A DNA stretch of 42,340 nt from Clostridia bacterium (GTDB taxonomy: Bacteria > Bacillota > Clostridia > Oscillospirales > QAMX01), in NCBI GenBank assembly GCA_017441705.1, contig JAFRWU010000019.1, positions 1 to 42,340 on the forward strand, written 5' to 3'. Numbering within the stretch: position 1 is the first letter of the stretch; the number at the start of each line of letters is the position of its first letter. Of the stretch, positions 26,723 to 34,036 are shown piece after piece. The position numbers and the translations under genes are program-made. The notes under the pieces were generated by a model. The model searched no databases. It was not told where the DNA came from and saw only the letters and a program-made list of their open reading frames with translations.

Positions 26723-27655
26723 TCAGGAAAGAACCAGCCCGCGCGTCTCTTCGACGCCGAGGACGAGATTCATGTTCTGGATCGCCGCGCCGGAGGCGCC
26801 TTTCCCCAGGTTATCGAAGCGGGAAACCAGAAGGATCCGCTCTTCGTTCCCGAAGACGGCGATCTCCATATCGTCCCGCCCGGCGTAGGCTCCGGCGGAC
26901 AGGAATCCCGCCTCGTCGGCGTTTTCCCGGAAGGAAACGAGCCCGGTCCCGGGTCCGTAATACTCCTGATAGAGCGCCGCAAGCGTCTCGGCGCCGGCGG
27001 AAAGGTCTTCCCGGAAGAGCGAAACGACGACCTCCATCCCGGCGTAGTAGGGAGCCACGACGGGGGAGAAGACCGGCGGACGGGAAAGCCCTGCGACGGC
27101 CGCCATTTCGGGAAGGTGCTTGTGCTTCTGCGAAAGGCCGTAAAGCCGCGGCGCGCCGAAGAGCGGGTCGCGTCCTTCCTCTTCATAGGCGGCGATCATC
27201 TTTTTGCCGCCGCCGGAATACCCGGTCAGGGAGAAAACCGAAAGGCGCGCGTCACGGGGGAGAAGGCCCGCTTCGGTCAGCGGCGCGGTAAGAGCGACGA
27301 AGCCGGAGGCGTGACAGCCGGGATTGGCGATCCTTTTCGCCTTTCGGATCTTTTCTCTTCTGCCGCCGATCTCGGGAAAGCCGTAAACCCACCCGGGCGC
27401 CGTGCGGTGCGCCGTGGAGGTGTCGATCAGGACGGTATCGGGGTTTTCAAGCAGCGAAACCGCTTCCCGCGCCGCGTCGTCGGGGAGGCACAGGAAAGCG
27501 ACGTCGGCGGCGTTCAGAGACTCCCGCCTGGCCGCGGGATCCTTGCGCGCCTCGTCCGGAAGCAGGATCAGCTCCAGATCCTTCCGTTCCCGCAGTCTGT
27601 CTTGGATCCGGAGCCCGGTGGTCCCGGCCGCTCCGTCGATAAATACTTTGTTCAT
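26723..27655 (-). CDS. argC: N-acetyl-gamma-glutamyl-phosphate reductase (short type)
   Basis: A 310-residue NADPH-dependent reductase making N-acetylglutamate semialdehyde. It is of the shorter, second ArgC type. The N-terminal dinucleotide loop is VFIDGAAGTTGLRIQ. The catalytic cysteine lies in IANPGCHASGF, and SLTGYSGGGKKM and KHKHLPEM are the substrate-binding segments. Its start overlaps the argH stop (ATGA). Confidence 0.95.
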   Translation of the reverse strand: MNKVFIDGAAGTTGLRIQDRLRERKDLELILLPDEARKDPAARRESLNAADVAFLCLPDDAAREAVSLLENPDTVLIDTSTAHRTAPGWVYGFPEIGGRREKIRKAKRIANPGCHASGFVALTAPLTEAGLLPRDARLSVFSLTGYSGGGKKMIAAYEEEGRDPLFGAPRLYGLSQKHKHLPEMAAVAGLSRPPVFSPVVAPYYAGMEVVVSLFREDLSAGAETLAALYQEYYGPGTGLVSFRENADEAGFLSAGAYAGRDDMEIAVFGNEERILLVSRFDNLGKGASGAAIQNMNLVLGVEETRGLVLS

Positions 27656-29028
27656 GACCTGAAAAACTCCTTTGCGTATGCGATCTGCTTTTCCACCGAC
27701 TCCACCGAGGTGCCGCCCTCGCTCTTGCGGCGCGTGACGCAGGCGTCAAGATCCACCGCGTCGAAAACGCCGGCGTCGAAAAGCGGGGAGAAGGAGAGAT
27801 ATTCATCAAGCGTCAGGTCTTCAAGCCCCTTGTTTTTTCCGGCGGCAAAGGCGACGATCTCGCCTGAAAGCTTGTAAGCCGTGCGGAAGGGCATTCCCCT
27901 GCCCACCAGATAATCGGCGAGATCGGTGGCGTTGATGAACCCCGCGGAGGCCGCGGCGCGCATCTTTTCGGGGTTTGCCCGGAGAGAAGCGATCATGCCG
28001 GTGAAAACCTCCAGGCACTTCCGGACCGTGTCGCAGGCGTCGAAAACCGCCTCCTTGTCCTCCTGCATATCCTTGTTGTATGCCAGGGGAAGCCCCTTCA
28101 TCGTGACGAGAAGCGAGATCAGGTCCCCGTAGACCCGCCCGGTTTTGCCGCGCGCAAGCTCCGCCATGTCGGGATTCTTCTTCTGCGGCATGATGGACGA
28201 GCCGGTGGTGTAGGCGTCGGAAAGCGCGACAAACTGGAATTCAAAGCTCGACCAGAGGCAGATCTCCTCGGCAAAGCGCGAAAGATGCATCATCAGGATC
28301 GAAAGCGCCGCGAGAAGCTCCAGAACGAAGTCCCGGTCGGAAACGCCGTCGATGGAATTCATGGCCACGCCGCCGAAGCCGAGCTTTTCGGCCTCGAAAC
28401 GGCGGTCGGTGGCGTAGGTGGTGCCCGCCAGGGCGCAGCAGCCGATGGGGGAAACGTTCAGCCGCCGCTTCGCGTCCGAAAGCCGGTCCAGATCCCGGAA
28501 AAGCATCATGACGTAGGCCATCAGATGGTGCCCGAAGGTCACCGGCTGGGCCCTCTGCAGATGGGTGTATCCCGGCATGATCAAAGCCTTGTACTCCTCC
28601 GCGCGGTCCGTAACGGCTTCGGCGAGAGCGACGACGCCCTTCTCGATCTCGTCGGTCTCGTCCCGGAGATAGAGCCGGAGATCCAGCGCGACCTGGTCGT
28701 TGCGGCTTCTTGCGGTGTGGAGCTTTTTCCCCGCATCGCCGATCCTTTCGGTCAGGACCTGCTCCACGAAGGAGTGGATATCCTCGGCTGCGGGATCGAA
28801 ACCGAGCGCTCCCGATTCCAGATCCGCAAGGATCCCCATAAGCCCGTCGGTGATCCGCTCCGCTTCCTCCGGCGTGAGGATCCCCGTTTTTCCGAGCATG
28901 GCCGCGTGCGCGATACTCCCCGCGATATCCTGACGGTAAAGCCGTTTGTCGAAGGAGAGGGAGGAATTGAAATCGTCCGCCGCGGGATCGATGACGCCGG
29001 AGGTGCGTCCGGCCCAGAGCTTAGCCAT
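27652..29028 (-). CDS. argH: Argininosuccinate lyase
   Basis: A 458-residue tetrameric enzyme that splits argininosuccinate into arginine and fumarate. Seen: the family signature GSSIMPQKKNPD, the substrate segment TARSRNDQ, and PGYTHLQRAQPVTFGHH. The start follows AAAGGAAG and lies 112 bases after argG. That gap holds a hairpin. Coupled to argC through ATGA. Confidence 0.97.
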   Translation of the reverse strand: MAKLWAGRTSGVIDPAADDFNSSLSFDKRLYRQDIAGSIAHAAMLGKTGILTPEEAERITDGLMGILADLESGALGFDPAAEDIHSFVEQVLTERIGDAGKKLHTARSRNDQVALDLRLYLRDETDEIEKGVVALAEAVTDRAEEYKALIMPGYTHLQRAQPVTFGHHLMAYVMMLFRDLDRLSDAKRRLNVSPIGCCALAGTTYATDRRFEAEKLGFGGVAMNSIDGVSDRDFVLELLAALSILMMHLSRFAEEICLWSSFEFQFVALSDAYTTGSSIMPQKKNPDMAELARGKTGRVYGDLISLLVTMKGLPLAYNKDMQEDKEAVFDACDTVRKCLEVFTGMIASLRANPEKMRAAASAGFINATDLADYLVGRGMPFRTAYKLSGEIVAFAAGKNKGLEDLTLDEYLSFSPLFDAGVFDAVDLDACVTRRKSEGGTSVESVEKQIAYAKEFFRS

Positions 29029-29093
29029 GATACGTCTTCCTTTCGTTGTCTGACCGGCAAATAACGCGGCCTTCCCGGCGGGAAGGAGGCGTG

Positions 29094-29132
29094 AAAAAAC
29101 CGGGGAAGGGCCGCCCGGCTTTCGGGCGGCCC
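29094..29132 (-). terminator. Terminator-like or attenuator hairpin between argG and argH
   Basis: On the minus strand a 10-bp GC-rich stem (29123-29132 with 29108-29117) and a 5-base loop are followed, after 8 bases, by six T. It begins 9 bases after the argG stop. Because the T run is offset, it may only partly stop transcription and so lower expression of the downstream genes relative to argG. Confidence 0.5.
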
Positions 29133-29140
29133 GGGAGGGA

Positions 29141-30358
29141 TCACTTTTTGCCGTCCACCATGGCCTGCACCTTGATGGGCAGTCCGTACAGGTTGATGAA
29201 TCCGGCCGAATCCTTCTGATCGTAATCGCTTTCGCCGAAGGTGGCGATGCTTTCGCTGTAAAGTGAGTATTCGCTCCATACGCCCGCCTTGATGACGTTG
29301 CCCTTATAGAGCTTCAGCTTGACCTTGCCGGTGACCTTTTCCTGGGTTTTGTCCACGAAGGCGGCGAGAGCTTCCCGGAGCGGTGTGAACCACTGGCCGT
29401 TGTAGACGAGCTCGGCGTAGGTGACCGAAAGCCGCTGCTTTTCGTGCATGGTCATTTTGTCCAGACACACCGATTCCAGATATTCGTGGGCTTTATAAAG
29501 GATCGTGCCGCCCGGAGTCTCGTAAACGCCCCGGCACTTCATGCCCACCAGCCGGTTTTCCACGATGTCGAGAAGGCCGATGCCGTTCTTGCCGCCGACT
29601 TCGTTGAGCTTGAGGATGACATCCTTGGCGCTCATGCTCTCGCCGTTGAAGGCGGTGGGGACGCCCTTCTCGAAATCCAGCGTGATATAGGTGGGCTCAT
29701 CCGGCGCTTCCAGGGGAGAGACGCTCATTTCCAGAAAGCCGGGCTTTTCGTACTGCGGCTCGTTGCCGGTATCCTCCAGATCCAGGCCCTCGTGGGAAAG
29801 GTGCCACAGGTTTTTGTCCTTGGAGTAATTGGTCTCCCGGTTGATTTTCAGGGGCACGTTATGCGCCTCGGCGTAATCGATCTCCTCGTCCCGGGATTTG
29901 ATCGTCCATTCCCTCCACGGCGCGATGACCGGCATATTGGGGGCGAAATGCTTGATGGCCAGCTCGAACCGGACCTGATCGTTTCCCTTGCCGGTGCAGC
30001 CGTGGCAGATGGCGTCCGCACCTTCCTTCAGGGCGATTTCCACCAGTCCCTTGGCGATGCAGGGCCGCGCGTGGCTGGTGCCCAGAAGATAATCCTCATA
30101 GACCGCGCCCGCCTTCATGGTGGGGATGATATACTCGTTGACGTATTCGTCGGTGAGATCCAGGACGTAGAGCTTGGACGCGCCGGTTTTCAGCGCCTTT
30201 TCCTCCAGCCCCTCCAGCTCGTCGGCCTGCCCGACGTTGCCCGAAACCGCGATCACTTCGCAGTTGTTGTAGTTTTCCTTCAGCCAGGGGATGATGACGG
30301 AGGTGTCAAGGCCGCCGGAATAGGCGAGAACGACTTTTTTGACCGCTTCTTTATTCAT
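29141..30358 (-). CDS. argG: Argininosuccinate synthase
   Basis: A 405-residue ATP-dependent enzyme that joins citrulline and aspartate. Seen: the P-loop-like [17 protein letters not shown] near the N-terminus, the [13 protein letters not shown] motif and the conserved LEDTGNEP stretch. It is the first gene of the arginine operon, with a consensus promoter 35-60 bases upstream of the start codon, a TAGGAG ribosome site and a possible operator over the transcription start. Confidence 0.97.
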   Translation of the reverse strand: MNKEAVKKVVLAYSGGLDTSVIIPWLKENYNNCEVIAVSGNVGQADELEGLEEKALKTGASKLYVLDLTDEYVNEYIIPTMKAGAVYEDYLLGTSHARPCIAKGLVEIALKEGADAICHGCTGKGNDQVRFELAIKHFAPNMPVIAPWREWTIKSRDEEIDYAEAHNVPLKINRETNYSKDKNLWHLSHEGLDLEDTGNEPQYEKPGFLEMSVSPLEAPDEPTYITLDFEKGVPTAFNGESMSAKDVILKLNEVGGKNGIGLLDIVENRLVGMKCRGVYETPGGTILYKAHEYLESVCLDKMTMHEKQRLSVTYAELVYNGQWFTPLREALAAFVDKTQEKVTGKVKLKLYKGNVIKAGVWSEYSLYSESIATFGESDYDQKDSAGFINLYGLPIKVQAMVDGKK

Positions 30359-30370
30359 AGTTATACGCTC

Positions 30371-30393
30371 CTATGCATTGATTATGCGCATAG
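30371..30393 (-). promoter_or_regulatory. Possible ArgR-type operator at the argG start site
   Basis: An imperfect palindrome with perfect ends (CTATGC, 11 bases, GCATAG) covers the predicted transcription start and touches the -10 box. It is AT-rich with ATGC/GCAT half sites, like known ARG boxes but with shorter matches. No argR gene is in the window. Confidence 0.35.
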
Positions 30394-30420
30394 TATACCC
30401 GAGAACCGCGCGCTTGTCAA
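30392..30420 (-). promoter_or_regulatory. Promoter of the arginine operon
   Basis: The minus strand has TTGACA (30415-30420), 17 bases, TATACT (30392-30397). Transcription would start near 30385 and could read through all ten genes to the terminator near 16800. Confidence 0.85.
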
Positions 30421-30544
30421 GGGGAAAATGGAAAAATATGCGGACTTATGCAAATATTGTGAAAGATGGCGAAGGGAAGGAAAAAAGCGCGCGCCGCTTT
30501 GGCGGGTTTGCCGGGAGAGGAGAACGGCGAAGGAGAAAGGCAGA

Positions 30545-30573
30545 TTGACAACCGCCCGGCGCTGTGCTATAAT
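30545..30573 (+). promoter_or_regulatory. Consensus promoter of tRNA-Leu
   Basis: A perfect TTGACA (30545-30550) and a perfect TATAAT (30568-30573) are 17 bases apart, with TG one base before the -10 box. It is strong, as usual for stable RNA. The 120 bases between it and the arginine promoter hold nothing I could recognise. Confidence 0.9.
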
Positions 30574-30586
30574 GCATTCGCATCAA

Positions 30587-30674
30587 GCCGGTGTGATGGA
30601 ATTGGCAGACGTGCCGGACTCAAAATCCGGTGGGCTCATACCCCGTGCGGGTTCGACCCCCGCCACCGGCACCA
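30587..30674 (+). tRNA. tRNA-Leu (anticodon CAA)
   Basis: A class II tRNA with acceptor stem GCCGGTG/CACCGGC, discriminator A and encoded CCA. The anticodon stem CCGGA/TCCGG encloses the loop CTCAAAA, giving anticodon CAA for the leucine codon UUG. A variable arm (TGGGCTCATACCC-type) and a T arm with GGTTCGACCCC follow. Confidence 0.95.
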
Positions 30675-30682
30675 TCCGAAAG

Positions 30683-30721
30683 TCCCGAAAGCCTTGATTT
30701 ATCTGGGCTTTCGGGATTTTT
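30683..30721 (+). terminator. Terminator of tRNA-Leu
   Basis: An 11-bp stem (30683-30693 with 30706-30716) is followed directly by TTTTT. Confidence 0.85.
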
Positions 30722-30854
30722 CATTGCCTATTTCGAAGAAAGCGCGCTTTTGGATTCCAAATGGTCTCTTTTTCGAGCTTCCGGACGTCCGTTTTTGGAA
30801 GTCTGTGATCCGGTCATCCGTCAAAAACGAAAATCAGAATTCTTCCATCATTTC

Positions 30855-30883
30855 TTGCTTTTTGATTGATGAAGTGGTACAAT
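30855..30883 (+). promoter_or_regulatory. Promoter of the Fic gene
   Basis: TTGCTT (30855-30860) and TACAAT (30878-30883) are 17 bases apart. The predicted transcript starts near 30890, which rules out the in-frame TTG at 30866 as the start codon. Confidence 0.6.
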
Positions 30884-30913
30884 ATAGTCGAATCTTGGAA
30901 AGCGGGGCGTGTC

Positions 30914-31894
30914 ATGAAGAACCCTCCTTTTGAAATTACACAAACGATCCTGACCGACGCGGCGGAGATCTCCGAACTGGTCGGCCGCCTCTCTGCGGGA
31001 AAACTGTCAACGAGCCCGATCCTGCGGCGCACGAATCGCATTCGGACGATCCAGGGCACCCTGGCCATCGAGCAGAATACCCTGAGCGTCGAACAGGTTA
31101 CGGCCGTGCTGAACGGCAAGCATGTGATTGCGCCGCCGAAGGATATTGCCGAGGTCAGGAATGCTTATGCCGTCTATGAAACGATGGCGGAGCTCGATCC
31201 CTATTCCGTCGATTCCCTGCTGGCCGCACACGGCGCGATGATGCATGGACTGATCGACGAAACCGGACTGTTTCGTTCCGGCGCGGTGGGCGTCGCGGAC
31301 AGCAAAGGCAACATCCTGCACATGGGCACGCTGCCGCGATATGTGCCGGAGAGCGTGGAGCAGCTTTTGAATTGGGTGAAGGACAGCGACCTGCCCATGG
31401 TGATCAAAAGCTCCGTGTTCCACTATGAGTTCGAACTCATTCATCCCTTTGCTGACGGCAACGGACGGACCGGAAGACTGTGGCACACGCGGCTGCTGGC
31501 CGAGTGGAATCCGCTATTTGCCTGGCTCCCGGTGGAGTCGATCATCCATGACCGGCAGCGGGAGTATTACGACGCGATCAACGCCTCGAACAACGCCGGG
31601 GAGTCCACGATCTTCGTCGAGTTCATGCTCTCGGCCATCAAAACCGCACTGCTGGAGGCGTCCGGGCAAAAAGAAAAACCGCTCGGCAAGAACGCGCAGA
31701 ACGCGGCTTATCGGCGGCAGTTTATTTTGGATTTTCTCGGAGGAAAACCATTGATCCGCAATGCTGACCTGTGCGAAGGTCTCGGCGTTTCCCCGGCCAC
31801 GGCGAATCGGATATTGCGGGATCTGAGCGAAGACGGCACGCTGGAACGTGTGAGAGACGGCAAGTTCTGGGCATATCGGTTGAAGGAAGCGTAA
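30914..31894 (+). CDS. Fic-domain protein with winged-helix C-terminus
   Basis: A 326-residue protein that probably transfers AMP or another nucleotide group to a target protein. The Fic core motif HPFADGNGRTGR is complete (177-188). An N-terminal helix with TLAIEQ (50-54) resembles the inhibitory (S/T)xxxE(G/N) helix of class II Fic enzymes, with Q instead of G/N after the glutamate, so E53 probably keeps the enzyme off until released. The C-terminal part (about 265-326, SPATANRILRDLSEDGTLER) is a winged-helix DNA-binding fold, which suggests self-regulation or control of DNA-linked targets. It is monocistronic, next to the restriction-modification block. Confidence 0.92.
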   Translation: MKNPPFEITQTILTDAAEISELVGRLSAGKLSTSPILRRTNRIRTIQGTLAIEQNTLSVEQVTAVLNGKHVIAPPKDIAEVRNAYAVYETMAELDPYSVDSLLAAHGAMMHGLIDETGLFRSGAVGVADSKGNILHMGTLPRYVPESVEQLLNWVKDSDLPMVIKSSVFHYEFELIHPFADGNGRTGRLWHTRLLAEWNPLFAWLPVESIIHDRQREYYDAINASNNAGESTIFVEFMLSAIKTALLEASGQKEKPLGKNAQNAAYRRQFILDFLGGKPLIRNADLCEGLGVSPATANRILRDLSEDGTLERVRDGKFWAYRLKEA

Positions 31895-31907
31895 GGAGCA
31901 GGAAAAC

Positions 31908-31947
31908 CGGTGCTAAAATGAAGTGCACTTTAGATCAGCACCGTTTT
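31908..31947 (+). terminator. Probable terminator after the Fic gene
   Basis: A 7-bp stem CGGTGCT/AGCACCG (31908-31914 with 31937-31943), with possible extra AAA/TTT pairs inside, is followed by TTTT. Confidence 0.5.
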
Positions 31948-32069
31948 GAGAAAACTCGGTTCGAATACGGCGGGTAGTGCTCGAAAGGCTCGGTAGCATC
32001 TTCAGGGTTGTGGGTTCGAATCGAGAGAAATTGAAGCAACGGCAAAAGCTTGATTTGTGAGGTAATCAT
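31948..32069 (+). other. Non-coding stretch with two tRNA T-loop-like fragments
   Basis: The sequence GGTTCGAAT occurs twice, at 31958 and 32013. It is the consensus of a tRNA T loop, but the flanking bases do not form T stems or an acceptor stem. This is the point where base composition shifts towards AT at the start of the restriction-modification block. It may be scar tissue from an integration at a tRNA gene, or chance. Confidence 0.3.
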
Positions 32070-33221
32070 ATGGCAAGTAGCAACAACCGGGAATTGATTA
32101 GCAAGGCAAGCCCTCATACAGTTAAAAAGTTTGAATTGATCGAAGAATATGTGAAATCGTGGGCTCAGAAACTCATGTTGAACCAGTATTGCAACGGGAT
32201 TGTTTTTATCGATTGCATGTGTAACAGTGGCCTGTACAACGATGAGAATGGAGCCTTGGTTGAAGGGACACCTATAAGAGTAGCAAAAGTCCTCCGAGAT
32301 GTCGCTGGTCAATATCCTCATAAACAAGTGTATTTGCATTTCAATGATATCGATAAGGACAAAACGGACCTGCTCCAGACAAAACTTCCCTCATCTAAAG
32401 AGAATTATCACGTTTCTGTAACCCATGAAGATGGAAATGTGCTTCTTAAAGATATTGGCAGCAGGTTGGATCAGCGAAAACGCTTGCACTATTTCCTCCT
32501 GTATGATCCGTATGACGCCTCCATTGACTGGGAGGCACTCTTCCCGTTCTTTAGGAATTGGTGCGAGGTAATGATAAACCATATGGTTTCCGATCCAGTT
32601 CGTGCAATCACACAAGTAAAAAAGCGATCCACAAAGATCAAATACGAGAATACGTACTTGGATGCCTTTGAGAACCTCGTTCCGTTCGGAAGTGATAAAA
32701 ACGCTTATGAGAAGCGTGTAGAAGAAATAATCGAAGCCTTGAAGGGACAGCGGGAATATTTCGTCGCCGCATTCCCGTTCTACAATTCCCAGAATTCTCA
32801 GGTGTACAGCTTGATTCATTGTACGGGGAATATCGAGGGTTTCAAACTATATAAGAAATGCGCATGGAAAACCTTTGGGGCAAGATCATCTACAAAGAAT
32901 TCTCATGTAGATAAAGACCAGCTAACGATGGATTTTTCAGGAGAAGGATTTGTTACCACCAGTACAGATGAGTCATGTTTCGGAATAACAGATATTGCGA
33001 AGTATTTGAGCAGAGCGTTTGCTGGCCAGGTAAATGTTCCTCTTCAAACATTATGGGACTTGCTTGATGGACATCCGATCTTCCCGTCAGATGGGTACAG
33101 GAAAGAAATCAAGAATGATTTGAAAAACGTGTTTGGGGCGACAATAGGTATTTACATAAATCCGGAAAGCGGAAAGAGGGAGACGGTCGTGACGTTTTTG
33201 AAAGGGAATCCTCTAATATGA
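32070..33221 (+). CDS. TcmP-like methyltransferase-fold protein (three-Cys-motif partner)
   Basis: A 383-residue cytoplasmic protein matching, by eye, the three-Cys-motif partner family TcmP. Seen: the N-terminal SPHTVKKFELIEEYVKSWAQ stretch, GIVFIDCMCNSGLY (a SAM-binding-like glycine region, about 43-56), EGTPIRVAKVL, and FLLYDPYD, in the place of the catalytic motif of a Rossmann methyltransferase. The C-terminal half is helical. The biochemical role of this family is not established as far as I know. It starts an operon: its stop overlaps the start of the three-Cys gene (ATGA), and mod/res follow. Confidence 0.75.
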   Translation: MASSNNRELISKASPHTVKKFELIEEYVKSWAQKLMLNQYCNGIVFIDCMCNSGLYNDENGALVEGTPIRVAKVLRDVAGQYPHKQVYLHFNDIDKDKTDLLQTKLPSSKENYHVSVTHEDGNVLLKDIGSRLDQRKRLHYFLLYDPYDASIDWEALFPFFRNWCEVMINHMVSDPVRAITQVKKRSTKIKYENTYLDAFENLVPFGSDKNAYEKRVEEIIEALKGQREYFVAAFPFYNSQNSQVYSLIHCTGNIEGFKLYKKCAWKTFGARSSTKNSHVDKDQLTMDFSGEGFVTTSTDESCFGITDIAKYLSRAFAGQVNVPLQTLWDLLDGHPIFPSDGYRKEIKNDLKNVFGATIGIYINPESGKRETVVTFLKGNPLI

Positions 33222-34003
33222 AAAAAGTCAAAGGATACATCAAAAGAAAATCCATGCTCTATGTAACGGGCGTCGAATACGGCGATTACACCATGAACCA
33301 CGTCCTTGGCTGTGCACATGGATGCAGATACCCTTGTTACGCTTTCATGATGAAAAAACGTTTCGGAAAAGTGTCCTCATATGAAGAGTGGCTTGAGCCA
33401 TATCTGGTTGAGAATACGCTCGAGCTTTTAGATACAGAAATCCCGAAACTCCGGGACAAGATCAAATCTGTTCAGTTATGCTTCACTACTGATCCGTTCA
33501 TGTATCGGTATGATGAAGTCGGCGAAATGAGTCTTGCAGCGATACGGAAACTGAATAAAAACGGCATCAAATGTACTGTCCTGACAAAAGGGATCTTGCC
33601 GATTGAGCTGGCAGAGCTTTCCGAAGAAAATGAATATGGAATCACACTCGTGTCACTGACAGAGGCCTTTCGGAAACGGATGGAACCGCATTCAGCAAAG
33701 TATCCGGAACGATTGGATGCATTGAAAAAACTCCACGATAGAGGCTGTAAAACATGGATAAGCATGGAGCCTTATCCGACCCCCAACCTTGTGCGCCAGA
33801 AGCTGGAAAAGATTCTTGATGCTGTTTCTTTCACTGACAGAATTATCTTTGGGAGAACGAATTACAGCAAGGACGTCAGCTCGTTTCCAGAGCAAAAGGA
33901 TTTTTATAATCAGTGCGCAAATCAGGTGATTGAGTTTTGTTCTGAACATGGGATTGCATATCACATCAAAGAAGGAACACTCACACAATTGGACGAAGCC
34001 TAA
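33218..34003 (+). CDS. Three-Cys-motif radical-SAM-like protein (Gp37/Gp68, DUF5131-like)
   Basis: A 261-residue protein with GCAHGCRYPCYAF near its N-terminus, giving cysteines C32, C36 and C40 spaced CX3CX3C. This spacing fits a three-Cys 4Fe-4S cluster site of radical-SAM type, as in phage Gp37/Gp68 and spore-photoproduct-lyase-like proteins. The remainder looks like a partial TIM barrel (segments SVQLCFTTDPFMY, KCTVLTKG, TWISMEPYPTPN, DRIIFGRTNYS). It is coupled by ATGA to the TcmP-like gene, the known partner pairing. The reaction is unknown; a modification of nucleic acid or a base-derived molecule is only a guess. Confidence 0.75.
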   Translation: MKKVKGYIKRKSMLYVTGVEYGDYTMNHVLGCAHGCRYPCYAFMMKKRFGKVSSYEEWLEPYLVENTLELLDTEIPKLRDKIKSVQLCFTTDPFMYRYDEVGEMSLAAIRKLNKNGIKCTVLTKGILPIELAELSEENEYGITLVSLTEAFRKRMEPHSAKYPERLDALKKLHDRGCKTWISMEPYPTPNLVRQKLEKILDAVSFTDRIIFGRTNYSKDVSSFPEQKDFYNQCANQVIEFCSEHGIAYHIKEGTLTQLDEA

Positions 34004-34036
34004 AAAGCAGCGAAAGCCAAGAAGGGGAAAAAGAAA

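Noticed and set aside
31948..32045. A possible tRNA gene on the plus strand
   Set aside because: Only T-loop consensus is present; the T stem, acceptor stem and anticodon arm cannot be formed.
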